The translations under genes were made by a program, and so were the position numbers. A stretch of 64,000 nucleotides of DNA. Origin: Planococcus citri. Taxonomy: Eukaryota; Arthropoda; Insecta; Hemiptera; Pseudococcidae. Of this stretch, positions 1 to 13,600 are shown in pieces. Position 1 is the first letter of the stretch. Each line of letters opens with the position of its first letter. The notes under the pieces are model-generated. The model was not told the DNA's origin and did no database searches. It was given only the letters and a program-made list of their open reading frames with translations. Location: the NCBI RefSeq assembly GCF_950023065.1, contig NC_088680.1:68361350-68425349 (forward strand), read 5' to 3'.

Positions 1-880
1 AAATGAATTTTTTAAAAATCGATTCTCGAGATCGAAGTTGAAATAAATCGCTCTTTTCAGAAAATCTATCGTTGAAAAAAAAATTAATTTCAACTGATGT
101 TTTTCAAGCAGAAACGAAATGAACGAAGTAATCGATCCTCATGATCGAAATCAAAAAACTGATTGATTGGAGTACTTATCCAAAAATCGATTGTTGGAAG
201 AGAAAAATTTTGATCATTTTTTTCAAGCAAAAACAAAATGAATTTGAAAAAAATTTATTTTTATGATTAAAATTAAGGACTACATCTATAGAAAAAAATT
301 ATTTTTCTACAATCGCTTTTTGAGAAGGAAAAAAAAGTGATTTAGGTCAATTTTGGCCAAAGAGAAATAAAAATTGAATTATAACACGATCGATCATACG
401 AGATCGAAAATCCAAAATAAATCGCTTTTTAGGGGTTGAATAATCGAATTTCGATCATGATCGCTTTTTGATCGAGAAACTGATTTTTGAGGCCAGCATT
501 TTTTTCTACTTCAAAACATGATCGATCAATTTGTATACGATTGAAAATCCCAATTATAAACCAATTTTTGGACTCTAATATTGGTCGATTTTTGGTCCGG
601 AGGTCGAGGCTCGTATTCGGTTACTAAGAGTAACTTTTGGTTACTTTTTCAAAATCTTAGTTGGGTACCTATTGAAATTACTTTTTTTAAATTTTCAAGA
701 ATTCAATTTTTCCAAATCTTGACGTAACTTCTGGAGGCGAAAAAAAAGTATAAATTTTGATGATATCTCGTTTCATCCCTAATTATAGCTAAACACTATC
801 GCTTTTTGCCAAAAACTGCTTAAAATTGTCGCTTTTTACAAAATTTTTACAAAAATTTATGCCTACCTAAATACCTCGAT
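1..880. other. AT-rich non-coding DNA
   Basis: No exon or RNA gene is visible. The stretch is AT-rich and returns irregularly to short words such as atcgatcatgatcg and aatcgcttttt, so it looks like a decayed simple repeat. Neither strand carries a reading frame with recognisable protein content. Confidence 0.5.
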
Positions 881-1900
881 TAATTCTGACTCCACTGGAC
901 CCATTTGAGAGGTTCATGAGCCGCAAATGTTCTCTAAATTATAAAAATTTGCCGGATTTGAGAAATACGTTTTGCCATAACATTGACTCACTAGATCCCA
1001 TGATTAAAAAATAAGCCTCTGAATTTTTTTGACCCTCTAGGATCATTGAGGGGGGGTGGGTGGGGTGTCATGTGCCCCGAATTTTTATTAAATTATGAAA
1101 ATTTGCCGGATGTAAAGTATGTTTTGAATGAAAAAAATCAAATAAATACTCAAATTGTATTCAAGATAGAAGGACCAGAGACGGACTAAAGAGGAGCCGA
1201 AGAGAGGGAGGGGGAAGCCCCAAAATTTCGAAAATGAGTATTTTTGTCATTTTCGTATGTTTTGTCGTCACATCGACTTACTTGATCTTGTGAACGAAAA
1301 ATGAGCCCCGAAAAATAGTTTGACCCTCTGGAACTCATTGGAAGGAGGGTCATATGCCCCAAATTTTTTGTAATTATGAAATTTACCGGATTCGAGACAT
1401 TTTTTGAATGAAAAAATTAAAGTAAGTACTCAAATTGTATTTAGGATACGAAAGACCAGAGACGGACTCAAGAGGAGCAGAGGGATGGGGGTGATGGTGA
1501 CGTAATGCCACAAAAATTCGAAAATGAGTACTTCCTAGATTCAATGAATGAAAAATGAGTCCCAAAGAATAATTTTGCTCTCTGGGACCCATCGGAGGGG
1601 AGGGGGGGGTCGTGTGCCCCAAACGTTCATAAATGACGAAAATTTGCCGATTTTGGCTTTTTTTTATACTGAAAAATTGGAGAAAATAGGTACTTAGATC
1701 GTATTTGAGATATGAAAAATCCGACACAACTTACAAAAATTACCAAAAAATAATTTTAAAATTTTTGAAGCATTTATCCTCCCTTCCTCTCGCTTACAAG
1801 TCTTTCTGGGATCTTTCGTATCGAAAGTACAATCTGAGTATTTACTTTGACTTTTCAGTAAAAAAAAAAACAAAAAAATGCGTCCAATTATATAGGCAGT
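880..1900. repeat. degenerate tandem repeat, about 260-290 bp period
   Basis: A block recurs about four times. It contains gaaaatttgccgga, then gaatgaaaaaatt, then ctcaaattgtattta, then gaccagagacggact, then a G-rich run and a gtgccccaaa word. Anchors (gccgga or its variant) fall near 950, 1100, 1385 and 1645. The short reading frames here sit on the repeat in both strands and show no protein family, so I treat them as chance. Confidence 0.6.
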
Positions 1901-2154
1901 TTTCATAATTAAAAAAAAAATGGGCACATAAACCCCTTTAAATGGATCCCACGCGGTTAATGTTATTTTGCGATGTTCGCCCCCTCCAAAAATACATGAC
2001 ACATGAACGGTTTCTAAACTCACTCAAGCTAAAAATTATCAACTTTTCAATGGGTTCATTACTCGTATATCGATTAGGAATCTTGTGCAATTTGTTTCTA
2101 AGATAGCAGATCCAGTAGGTAGTACTATTGCGGATAAGTTTGAAAATTGATTTC

Positions 2155-2560
2155 ATTCAAATCCTTTGACTCGCTGATCGATGGCCAAATCTGTTTGATA
2201 TCATCTTCGAAGTAGTACAAACAGGCGATCTTGAATTTCTCATCTTCAATGAGTCGTGAATGGTGCCATCCCAGTCTCATGCAAAATCATCGAATCGGCT
2301 TAAAACGTTCATCGATTCATTGTCATTGAATACATTACTGAATGTGTCGACATATTCTTTCAGTAAATTGTAAATCGCTGTTGGCAAATAAGAACAGTTC
2401 TCATTGTCAGCCGGATGTTATTCTTCAAATCTAATTCCTGTAAACGCTTACTTTTGAGCTAAGCACAGATTTCTTTTCGCCATAATTCCTCTACAACTAC
2501 GATAGATGCGATTTTTTCCAGCGTGATAGGGCTGGGATACGTCAGGTCGTACACATTAGA
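2155..2560 (-). pseudogene. decayed coding fragment, possibly of a lineage-expanded insect family
   Basis: Read on the minus strand, this GC-richer island has protein-like stretches in more than one frame, broken by stops and at least two frame changes. It starts near 2554 with VYDLTYPSPITLEKIASIV and runs through VEELWRKEICA to a stop near 2460. A middle piece follows (YNLLKEYVDTFSNVFND, then a stop after SRFDDFA). A last piece in another frame contains FKIACLYYFEDDIKQIWPS near 2180-2240. The blocks keep a sensible order. From memory, and only weakly, they resemble an uncharacterised protein family that is highly duplicated in mealybug proteomes. I cannot name a function. The stops and frame shifts are seen directly; the family link is inference. 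Confidence 0.4.
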
Positions 2561-4284
2561 TAGGGTTTTAGTCTTTCAGTCATAATGAGTGTATTTTTGT
2601 CTTGATACCCATGTATGATTATGGATGTGAATTCATTTCTAGAGGAAAATCCAAAAGATCGTGTATTTCTACGACGAATACCTAATGAAATTGTAATAAT
2701 TCCGCCGTTATCGTTTCTTATTTAGGGTTTTAGATTAGAATTAGAGGTCTTGAAATACGGATCTTCATGGCGGCTGGGTAATTCCGCAAAAAAATCACGT
2801 GGGATGTGAAAAAATGTCAAAGGAATTGCATACTCGGTTCGCCGCAAATATCGCACTGTATCAAATTTACGGCAAACTGAGTATGCAATTTTATTAACAC
2901 CAACAGATTATCTTCAAACCTATATTTTAATACTCATATAAACTGGTTCCAAAATGGAGTCATGTCTTTTGATTTCGTTCAGATTTTCTCACAAAAATCG
3001 TTCAAAGGTTTGTCAAGATTTTCGACCTGCCCTAATGGTTGATATCCTAATTACTACTCGATTCTGCTTTTAGCAGTAAACTTCATCTATACAAACGAGT
3101 AAACTTACATGACTTATTCACATACAAATTGAAATGCTGAAGAGCTGCTATCATCCATCACCTCTTATCAAAACGGGTAAGTAAATTGCACCACCGCGAA
3201 CGAACGAACAAACGATTAAATCAAATTTGCGTTTTGTTTTCGTTTTCAATTTGAAAAACATCAATAATTTTTGAAAAGTAGAAAGAAATATAAATCATGA
3301 TGAATGAATAAAACTTGAAAATACGTATTCTAAAATAATTCATAAAGTAGGACTTTATCATTCTGTAAAAATATAACCTAGGTACTTTTGATTTTAAAAA
3401 GGACAATTGTGATTGATTTTTAATATTTGAGAATAGTACCTACCTTGAAAACGAATTTACCTATTTCAATCGGCATAAAAAAGCGATGAAAATTAAAACG
3501 AATGTCATAAATTAATTGGGGTAAAATTATTGACGAAAAGAAATCACAACTTGATAACCTTACTTCGGCACTAAAGAGATTGGGTTTATGACAAAACAAA
3601 AAAGTAGTAATTACTCGTAGGTACTCGTGGATACCTACATCTCTTTTTTTCATTTAAATGTGGTACTTACTTAATTTGACATTTTTTTGAATTTATTTTT
3701 CAATTCACTGATTTTTCAATTTTTAATGGTCTGAATTGTTTTCATTTTTGGAGATTTCGAAGAAAATTACGGATTCTCAGAAGAACACAGCATAAAACCG
3801 CCATCAACCAAAAAATCTCAGCTGTCCAAATTAATTTTTCAATTTTTGGCGAATTTTTGAAAATTTAAAATTATTTCAACTAGAATACATACAAAAATAA
3901 ATTATCAAACTTGACCGAGAGAAATCGTAACAAGAGCGCGAAATACACCACCAGCAAAAATTTCATATGTCATTATCATGAAAAAAAATCAAAATTTCAT
4001 TTAATAAACATTATAATAAGGACAGAAATTTGGTTTGTACTCTATTTTCAGCATACAGAGTCAGAGCCGGTGCCAGGATTTTTCCAAGCTATTTTAGCAT
4101 TGACTGAAGGCAGGATTGGCTCTGTTTTTTTTTCAACGATGACGCCATGGTTTCACTGAAAAAATGCGCTGGGGGTCTGAAAATTTTGTTAGCGTATCTT
4201 CTCATCATGGGTCACCTTTAGAGTGAGTTTCGTCGAAATCCATCTCTGGGCCCAAAACTGCACCTTATCTCGTTATACACTTTC
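2561..4284. other. intergenic AT-rich DNA, nothing recognised
   Basis: No splice-flanked exon, tRNA-like fold or long repeat was recognised on either strand. The short open frames (3221-3406, 3420-3653, 3911-4159) are rich in Phe, Lys, Ile and Asn, as AT-rich noise usually is, and show no domain. Confidence 0.4.
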
Positions 4285-5185
4285 CACAAAATTTTACCCA
4301 GCAATGAAGTTGAAAAGCTGAAATTCACTCTGAACCCTAATTTCAAGATGCTGATTCGATTAGACGTAGTTTCAAGTCGTTTTGGAGCCTCTAGCGACTA
4401 ATTCCAGGTGCTAAAGTGCATTTTTCGATTTTCGGTGAGTTATTAAAAATCAAATTTGAACCAAAAAATGATGAAAAAAATCGAAATTTTACCGAATTGT
4501 CAAAGAATATTGAAATTTGTACATATTTGAAGCCATTGTAGAGCCTCCTGAAGCATTTTGAAAATTCCAGTTTTCCAAAAAACGCCATATATGGTGTTTC
4601 ACGAATAAACCTGGAATTACCAAAAAGTCGCTGGAGGCTTCAAAACAGCTTGAAAGAACCTGCTATCGACGCGAAATGTCGAAAATAAGGTATGAATCGA
4701 ATTTCAGCAACTTACACGTCAACTGTTGGATGGGGGAGGGGGAGGGAACAAGTGAATTTCTCAAATTTTCAATGGCTTTAAGCCACTGTCTGTCGACTTA
4801 CGGACTTAGCATGTTGAAATAAGGACACTGAGTGAATTTCAGCTTTCCAAACTTCATTTGGTGAAATTATGTGGAAATTTTAAATATCAAAAATCTGCTA
4901 AAGGCAACTGAACTGCTCCAAACTGTTCAAAATCTTTTTAAATTGATTCAGTTGATCTGAAATCAGATACGTATATTCGTACATCAATGTTTCCGCCTTA
5001 TTGGTCACATTTTGATTTTTTTAAATCTCATTTTTGGTTCATTGATTTCCAAAAATTCGTCAACAATTGAAAAATACACTTAAACACCTGGAATAGAAAC
5101 CACCTTCAATTGAATCAGCATGCTGAAATTGTGGTGCCGAGTGAATTTTGGCTTTCCAACTTCACTGGATAAAATTTTATGAAAA
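4285..5185. repeat. degenerate inverted repeat (foldback-like) with a tandem copy
   Basis: The left arm (about 4285-4480) holds an 'aaaattttacccagcaatgaa' type block ending in gctgaaattcac, followed by ccaggtgctaaagtg and a gaaccaaaaaatg word. The reverse complement of about 5015-5185 shows the same blocks in the same order. A further copy of the first block lies in the right-arm orientation near 4830-4880. The arms differ by many substitutions and small indels, so the element is old. No transposase frame is visible. Confidence 0.5.
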
Positions 5186-8100
5186 TTTCAGGAAGCTTCA
5201 AAAATCTGCTGGAGGCTCCAGAATTACTCAAAACTATTCGAAATTATCTCTGGGGTTGGATAAGAAACTCCCTTTTGAAAATGAATAAACTCTTTAATCG
5301 ATTCTACTAATTTTGAACAGGGTTTCAACTCAATCCTTTTGAAACTATTTTTAAAAACAAACCGAACTCTGAATCGATGACTCTATTTGAGAAGTTCGAT
5401 TCTTTTCCAAGTCTTTTGCCAATTTTTCAAAAATTATTCACCAATGCCTTTTTTTGAGGAATCATTACAAGAAAAGAGTCACCGAATTTGAAACTTTGCT
5501 CTAAAGAAGTTCGAAGGACCCACAAAAGAAAATTCAATGCCTCAGAACACATTATTTAATTTCTTTTTTAGACACTTTTAGAGCTCGCGAGGAAAACTTT
5601 TTACACCTCGATAAAACTGGAATGAAACAAGGTTAAAAGTCATGAGAGTTTTTGATTTCGAAAAATTTTCATTTCAACGATAATTATTTATTTTTTGAAA
5701 TTTGATTCTAATCGCTACATTCACTATGAAATGCTTACCTAGTGCTTACCTGCATTTTTCTGTGCAAATTTCAAAATGCAAATCTTTGAAATTTTTCCTC
5801 ACTGGATTTCTTGATCTCTTCACAAAGTTTTATTTTTGGCATTTTTTTAAAATTGCATTTTTTTAAATTTGGATACGAAAGTCAACTAACAATAAGGTAC
5901 CTAGAGAAAATTGAAGGGATCCTTAATTTTCAAGGTGAGTGACGACTTGAATTCATGTTTTTTTTTTCAAATAGATACATATCACAATCCAATTTTTCAG
6001 TCAACTTTTCGTTTGAAAAATTGTACTCTTCAATACGCCCTTTAGCTCAATGATTTCGATTAAGGTTTGATAAATGACCCTTCAATTAAATTTAGTTCTT
6101 TTTTCCTCAAAACACCTCAATTAACAGACCCCCTCCCCCCTTCACTACTTAATTTAATGCTTTACAGTTTTGATTGTCTCAATTTTTTTAGAACTTTCAG
6201 CTTTTTTTGTAAAGGAAAAAATGGTAGAAAAATTTCACAGAATCCAAGAAACATGATTAAATCTAAATTTTGAATCATTCCAATTCAGATTTTTGTCATC
6301 TCAGTCAAGTCAGACGGAAAAATTATGGAATCAGGTCAGGTCTGAACAGGTTTAATCCGATCTAAACTTAGATTTGATCACATCTGATCAATTAAAATCC
6401 GAGCAGTTCCAAAAGTTCGAGCATACATTTCAACTTCAGCTTTACCATTACCAGACTCCCAAAGACAGAGTTGGGTAAAATCAGTCACGATTCGAATCAC
6501 GAATCACTGCTCAATAAAAATATAAAATCAGTCGCAAAAATTGATGGAATAAGCAGGTATAAGAAAACGACTAACTCAAAATTTGGGCAAAATTTTCACA
6601 AAAACCGCTTAAAATATTGGAAATTATCAAAAACGAAAACAAGTGCAACGAAACGTTGCGAAAATGATGCAAAACACGTAGGTACGTATCTTAAAAATGC
6701 TCACATGTAAAAAAAAAAGGTCATTGATAATTTGCTAGAATGACATAAAAACATCTGAAAATGACCACACAGCCTGAAAAAATCAAAATTTACGAAATAA
6801 GTTGAGAGTGAATTAAAAATTCTCAAATTTGATTCGAAAAATGAAAGGGAAGGGGACGAAAAGGTCAAAATTTGTTTCAAAAATATTTTACAGCATCATA
6901 AAAGAAATTTTCGAGTCAAAATTTTGAAAAAAAACATGATGAATGCAGGACTCTTAGCACGTCATTTTGTATTTCAAATATTAAATTTTTAGGAGGAGAA
7001 GGGGGTTAAAACATTACCAGATTTTTTTTCATAACTCCAGAAAATATTGTAAAAAAAATTTAAATTCAAGGTTTCAAAACTTGAAAAAAAAATGCTTTCC
7101 AATTTTTTATCACCCAGAAAAAAATAATGAAAATTCCAATTTCTAAAAAGAGCAAGAGAAGGTCAAAATTTATTTTAGAAATTTTTTTTGGAAAAATTAT
7201 AAAAAAATTTGAAAAAAAAGTTTTTCGCTTGTCAGTTGGCAACACTTGGTGCTACAATCACCAAAAAGCGTCAAGTATGATCATTTTGATTCTTCTTTCA
7301 AGTAAAGGCGGTATCAATGTTGTAACTCTCACTGGTTCTGAGAAATCGCTACTGCGCAATCTTAGGAAGCGCGCAAACTTAGGCACATTTACCCTACTCT
7401 AATTGGATAAGTTTCTAATTAGTCGAATAATTTCTCTTCTGCTTAATGAAGTTATCCAAGATACCTGCAACTGACTAAACAAGTAATCGTAATTCAATTT
7501 CATGCTTTCGTATATCAATCGTGGTAATAAGATCGTGGTTTTCGACATTGGGCAAGTTGAATTGAGAATTTGATGGATAATAGATAATTCAGATATCAAA
7601 AATGACCCTTTGCTAGGTGCTCTAATCGACCGAGTATTTAATATCAAAAGAGAAGAGTTTCACCAAAGTAGAACACGATTTCGTACAAGTGTTGAATACT
7701 TCAATAGGCAGGTACCACTGAAAATTCATTGGAAATCCTAATTAAAAGATACGTTTCCAAACGGCACTAAGTCCAAAAAAATATTGATAAGAAATTCATG
7801 GCACTTAATACAATTTGGAAACGTAGAAATGGCCCAAATTAGCTGATTTTTCGATTTGTAACCAAGACCCTAGGACACAACATATCAAAAAATCAGCCAT
7901 TTTGGGCCGCGACTTTATGCTAGTTGGCGTTGCAACTTGCAACTTCAGAAACTTTGAAAATGGACTTACAAGGGAACTACCCAAGGTGTGACACGCCGAT
8001 CGAAGAAAATTTTTCACAGGCGGATAGAGCATCAAAAAATATAGTATGAGCCAAAATTTTAGCTGCTGAGGTTCACATGGGGGAAACTTATGGGGGTTTG

Positions 8101-9904
8101 AATATTATCGAAAAATCGCAAAAATACACAAAAATACACTGAATGTATCTATACATTTTTCGGAAGTTACCAAGTACCTATAGCAATGAAATCAAACAAA
8201 AATTACCCTTATTACCAAATAATTCGCCAAAAATTACCAGAAAATAGGTAAATCAATTATTTCCCAAAATAAAAATGATTTTCTGACATTTTGTCAGACT
8301 TTTGAAAACTTGGAAAAATCCTGTGCTAAAATATGCTCTACGAGACGTTCCAGTTACGGGGTTGTAAAGGTTTTAAACCCAAAAATTCCGGTTTCAAAAA
8401 AAAAATTAAAATTGAAGATGAACACCACGAGAGGTTCTTTTCTGTATTTACGTTTGCAAAAAAGGGCATTAAAATCTCTTCGATGAGAGTTTTGACTCAA
8501 AATTCAGAAATTGCGAAGTAAAAAAATGTAAGGTCACGTTACATTTTAATTTTTTGGTAAAAATGTGCTCCATCAACAACGATTTTTAATTTTGAAAAAT
8601 TCGTGCTTCAAAATTTAAATCAGTAGGTACTGCATCTTTTTACACCGAAAATTGACATTTCCAGCACTTTTCAGTTTTCCCATGAAATTGGAGACATTTT
8701 GTTGCCCAAGAAAATGCAAATGCCATTATTTCGAATCCATTCAGAAGCCTCTAGAGAAGAATTTCAAAATCTCGATCGTTGAATTGAAGTCTTTGAAAAA
8801 TCAAATGAAAAAAAAAAATAAAATTCAGCTCAATACGAATGATATAATTTGGTCATTTTAGTCTTTGGAAGGTTCATATTGCCAGCCTTACTCAGCCAAC
8901 TTCTCACATTGAAAACAAGTAAAACAACAAAATAAAAAAAAATATATGAAATGGGAACATTGAAGAATAATTTTGATTTTTCACCTCACATGATTCATTA
9001 AAATTTTCGGAATATAGACTCTTTCGGAAGCAGCAAAAATACATTCCAGAAATATTGAAAATCGCGCTGGAGCCTCCAAATAAGTAAAAATAGATAGTAA
9101 TATTCGGTTCAAATAATTTGGATGTAGTTATGGTATAGGAACATTGGATAGGTACCAAAGGTCAATTTGGGGGGGGGGGAATCTAACGACTGTCATGATA
9201 ACTATTCTCACTCTTCAAAAACCGTACACCTATCTGTAGGTACAGATAAGCTATGTCTTGTTAATTTCTCTTATAATCCATCTTCCAGAGCTGGCTGCAG
9301 GATTCTTGTCAGTGAAGGTTTTTGACCCTATTAATTATTCGAAAATATTTTCATTGTAATTAAATGTCTTAACCACACAAGAACTGAGAAAATACTCGAG
9401 GGATCAAACACACGTGTTGCCATTATAAAAATACTCGTAGGTATAGGTATTGATGTGTTCAGACTTCGAATTACGTGTAGTAAATTTTCCTACAACTTTT
9501 TCAACCAACTCAACTGGCAATAAAGAAACACTAATGAAAGTTCGCCATCATTTTCACTATAGTTGCTGGACAACAATATCATAACGATAGGGCACATAAA
9601 TTCATATTTCATTCTCCCCATCCCTGGCTGGACGGCAGTCACGACGCCCTTGAACAAATCCAGCAATCCACTTGCTTTCTCTTTTACAACCTTCAATTTC
9701 AACTTTTCTCGTCCACGTTCACACGCGAATGTTGAAAAATTCGCTTTATGTCACCTAGCACCTACTACCTATTTCATCATCTTACACGATTGGGTCGTTG
9801 ACTGACTACTCACACGCGAACATACCAGTAAATACATGTTTATTTACATTTTATCGATGTTTGGACATAACAAGAGAGCAAATCGGTTCAGTATGTGTCC
9901 ATAT
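5186..9904. other. intergenic AT-rich DNA without a recognised gene
   Basis: This 4.7-kb stretch lies downstream of the last visible exon of the M28-like gene and may hold part of its next intron. I found no exon for the missing ERMP1 C-terminal part. A small imperfect inverted repeat (ggcccaaattagctgattttt against its complement) lies at about 7830-7910. A more GC-balanced patch at 9490-9830 carries overlapping open frames on both strands, without any domain I recognise. Confidence 0.4.
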
Positions 9905-9963
9905 TAGCTGTTTTCTTTTCGCATACTCCGAGTAACTCCGAGTATGCGAAAAGAAAGCAGCTA
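9905..9963. repeat. near-perfect hairpin, 24-bp arms
   Basis: The left arm (9905-9928) starts tagctgttttcttttcgc and the right arm (9940-9963) is its reverse complement with one mismatch. The 11-nt spacer is cgagtaactcc. The stem would be stable in DNA or RNA. It lies about 150 bp beyond the last visible exon of the M28-like gene. It could be a tiny inverted-repeat element or a structured RNA; nothing decides between them. Confidence 0.75.
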
Positions 9964-10111
9964 TTGTAGCAGCTCTGTTCGGTTTTAAGACCGACAGCAA
10001 TAAAATAGGACGTATAATTACGCTGACAAAGTGCGAGTCTCGATGTTCGTACTGGAATAAATGAGAATAAATTGAGATCGGCGAATCAGAGCGACTCGCC
10101 TATTCGCTTAC

Positions 10112-10665
10112 CTTCAAAAACTTGAAACCGTATTGACATGGCCGAGTACGCCGATATTACAACCACCGGGTGGATCAGGAAACCGACGATGGACGGATAA
10201 CATACGATAAATATTCCAAATATATCGAAATACACAGCTTGCTCGTCGTTACTTTGGAGCTCTTCCTTGAGGAAATTATAGTCGACCAGCGCCTTCACAA
10301 TGTGTAGTAAATTATCACCGGCTAACTGGAGGACGTTGGCGGTAATCATCGAAATATTATCACTGCTCGTTTGATAAACATAACCGTTGGCGAAATGAAC
10401 TAAATCCAATCCTATGATCAAAATAATACCGCGTAACTACAATGTCAATTGTCAACTATCAAGTATGATACAGAATATCTACTAAATTAAATTATTGCGT
10501 TTTCAAATTGATAGGTAATAACTATTGAGTTGTAGGTATTTTACCTTTAAGCTGTCCGTAATCGCGAAAAATCTTGGAATCTGTATCGGATGGTAATAAT
10601 CCGCTTAGGATGAATTCTTCGCTGAGTACTTTACCATCAGGAAACATCGCTGATTTGCTGTATAT
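10112..10665 (-). CDS. M28-like gene: end of peptidase domain and first C-terminal membrane segment
   Basis: Exon 10545-10665 encodes IYSKSAMFPDG through GLLPSDTDSKIFRDYG. Exon 10112-10411 follows in phase with GLDLVHFANGYVYQTSSD. Relatives read HTKYD at the last motif, and its His is the final zinc ligand; here it is Gln. The chain then runs into a membrane segment (VYFDIFGIFIVCYPS) typical of ERMP1. The donor gaag/gtaagc at 10111 is strong, so more exons must follow to the left; none was identified in 1-10110. Confidence 0.85.
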
Positions 10666-13600
10666 CTGCGGAACGTGTTTTAATGTAGTTAGAAAAATCA
10701 CATATCTACCATATTCATCGTCAACTTGCAAAATGACGTCAATAAACAATCTATTCTTATGGTTTGATAAGGACAGGCAATATTAAACCATTTACAATAT
10801 TTGCAACAGTAATCTCAATCTTTGTAGCATACACATGGTGCGATACTCCTGTCATGTATTTTTTTATGATAGGATGTCAGCACTGAGTTCCATCAGGAAC
10901 AAAACCTCAATTTTGAATTATTGTCAAAAAAAATACCTAACAGATGACTCGACTTTCGACCTTCAGTTCGTAATTTTGGAAGTTTTGGGAGACAGGAAAG
11001 ATCTTGTTGGAAATTCTTATAGAGGACGAGGGCAAGGAGGGAGGATCGTGGAAAAAATGTCTCAAAATTTCGATTTATAGGTACCTGAATTCAGTGATGA
11101 TTGATGACTTTCGTTTTGGTTTCTGAGTTGAAAATTAGCCAGAAAAAATTTGGGCACTTGAAGTGCTCCTGGAGGGAGAGATTTGGGTCCTCAAAACAAG
11201 GAGATTTTTTTAAAAATTTATTTTTTCGCTCAATCAACTTTCACATAAACTGTTTTGGGAAAAATGACACAATTTCAAAAGATATCGTACATTAGAGATT
11301 CTACTTCCACTCGGACCATTTTCGATTTGCCTTCAGAATCCAAGGCCAATTTTTTTCTGAAACTGGAAACATTTTTTGGAGCACAGTGGTGCCAATTTTC
11401 TGGTCATATTGCCAATTTGAAAAAAATAGCCAAAAACTTGCTAATTTTTTTCGTTTTTTTTTTTTTTTGAAATTAGAAATATGTAATGACCGAAAAATTG
11501 GCACCGCTACGTTCCAAAGTATTTTCCAAAATTCAAAAACCATGACTTTCGATGCTCCGATGCTCTGGCATGATTAATGCGAAATATTTGAGAAGAAACA
11601 TTTTTAAAATACTTTACCTAAAAATAAGAGATTTTCAAATTTTCAAGTGCTCATTGGAACCCACAGGATTGGTTGGGGCTGAAGAGAAAAAACCACCTTT
11701 TCCCCCGAAAATGCCCCCTCTTTGAGAACCCATATCTCCCCTCCAGGACTACCTCCGGCGATAAGATTTATTCTGAATGATTTGTAGCTCACAATGAAGG
11801 TCTCTCCTGGATTTGGTCAGAATCCTGCAACATTTCTTTATTTTCCGAGTCACCTTGATGTTTGTCGTTCATGGATTTGATCTTTCAATAAAAGAGGCAC
11901 TGATGATGACGTGAAAAGAGTGAAATTGAAATCGAAAAAATAAAACCATAATTATTCGAGTTATCGAGTTTGCCATTAGGAATCAAAAACATGCCCATTC
12001 AATACATCGATGGATTTCATAATTTTTCAAAAAAAAAAAAAAAAACTCAATTTGAGGATGGAGTTTCATTTTTTTCAAAATTTTTGTTTTAAAAATAATA
12101 CACAGTAGTTACTTCAAAATAAAATAAAAATTGGTGCTTCTTAATTTTTGAAAAATGTCTTCCATTTTACATTTTTTTTTACCTATTTCATGTTCTCATC
12201 TTATGTCAACTCGTTTGTTTGATTTTTTGACCAGTTCCATGGTTATTTTCAGACGGAGGGAGGTGGGGGGTGGAGGGGAATCAACATTACTTGAGAAACC
12301 AGACGTGATTTTTTTTCAATTTTATATTTTTTTTTCTTGAAAAGAGGGTTATCAAGAAGAATTCTGACGCAGAAATCGAGAATCTTCGTCTTTTACTCAA
12401 AATTGTTCATCAAAAACGTGTAATTTTTAAACAAATTTTCCAATTTTGGATGGGGGAGGGACTCCTGATACAATTTTAGGCACTGGATGCAAAGAAATGG
12501 CAAAACATTGTTCATATTGATTATCGAAAAATTGTATTTCGTAAAATATTTTGAATAAAATCAAAAGACGAAAGATGAAAAAAAATGCTCAAATTCAAAT
12601 TGTTTTTTGGTAGCTATTCCAAAAAATATTGAAATATTTTAATTTTATCGAATTCTACGCTATCATTTTTATTGACTTTCCTTTGGTTCAAATTAATTAA
12701 TTAAGTTTTTTTCAAATATATCCTGGAAAAAATGGGAACTATTTCTATATTTCAACAGAATATAAAAGAAGGCACAATTTTGTAAATTCATCATCATCAG
12801 TTTTTTTTAAATTCATTTTTTTGTACCTAATTATTGTTCAAGGCACAAGAAGACTAGAAAGCCAAACGTAATATTATTTCAAACCCTTATACTCATTGAT
12901 TATTTTTTCAAAAATAAATGTTTAATGTTCAAATTTGAAAAGAAAATGCAATATTCAAAGCAGAACACTATAAGCTTGGTGAAAAAAATTCGAATAGGTT
13001 AAATGATTTTTCTATCTTGAAAAATTTAATTTCGGAAAAAAAGAGGAATTGAAGAGAAACAAAATTGTGGAATGCGATACTTCTTCTAGATACTTGTCGA
13101 GTTTGATTAGTTTTTTTGAAAAAAGTTCGAAGCAAAAAATTAAAAGTCCATTCCAAGTTGATCATTTGTCAAAAAAAGTTTGATTAAAAATGTTTTCCTA
13201 GAAAAAATCAAATTTTTGAAAAAAAACAACAAAAATATTACGAAAAAAATGCAGAGAAACATTATACCTAATTGTAGATAATCAATGACTTTATTTCTAC
13301 GTAGAAAGCTTCGTTTTTGAAAATTTTCGACCAAAAATCGATCGTTGATTTTTCGATTTTCAAAGTGTTTTTTAATTTTTTTCAATTGGAAAAAAATATT
13401 CATCGAATGAAAAAAAAAGACCTCGTAGGGTTAAAATATCATTCTGAAATATCATCTATAGAGTTTTACCCCTTCAGCGTGACTCATTTTCGTTTTGAAA
13501 TCAACTTTTAATATCGGAAAGTTTTTTCTCAGTGGAAATACTTGATTACCTACCTACCTATTTTTCGGTTTCATTGCAATAGTCTCACCATTGGGAGAAT

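Noticed and set aside
1938..2156. Minus-strand frame of 72 codons next to the decayed fragment
   Set aside because: It shares no block with the decayed gene and shows no family; likely chance.
9490..9805. Overlapping open frames on both strands in a GC-balanced patch
   Set aside because: No domain, no splice context linking it to the M28-like gene, and the two strands are equally open. Left unannotated, though a missing exon or leader cannot be excluded.
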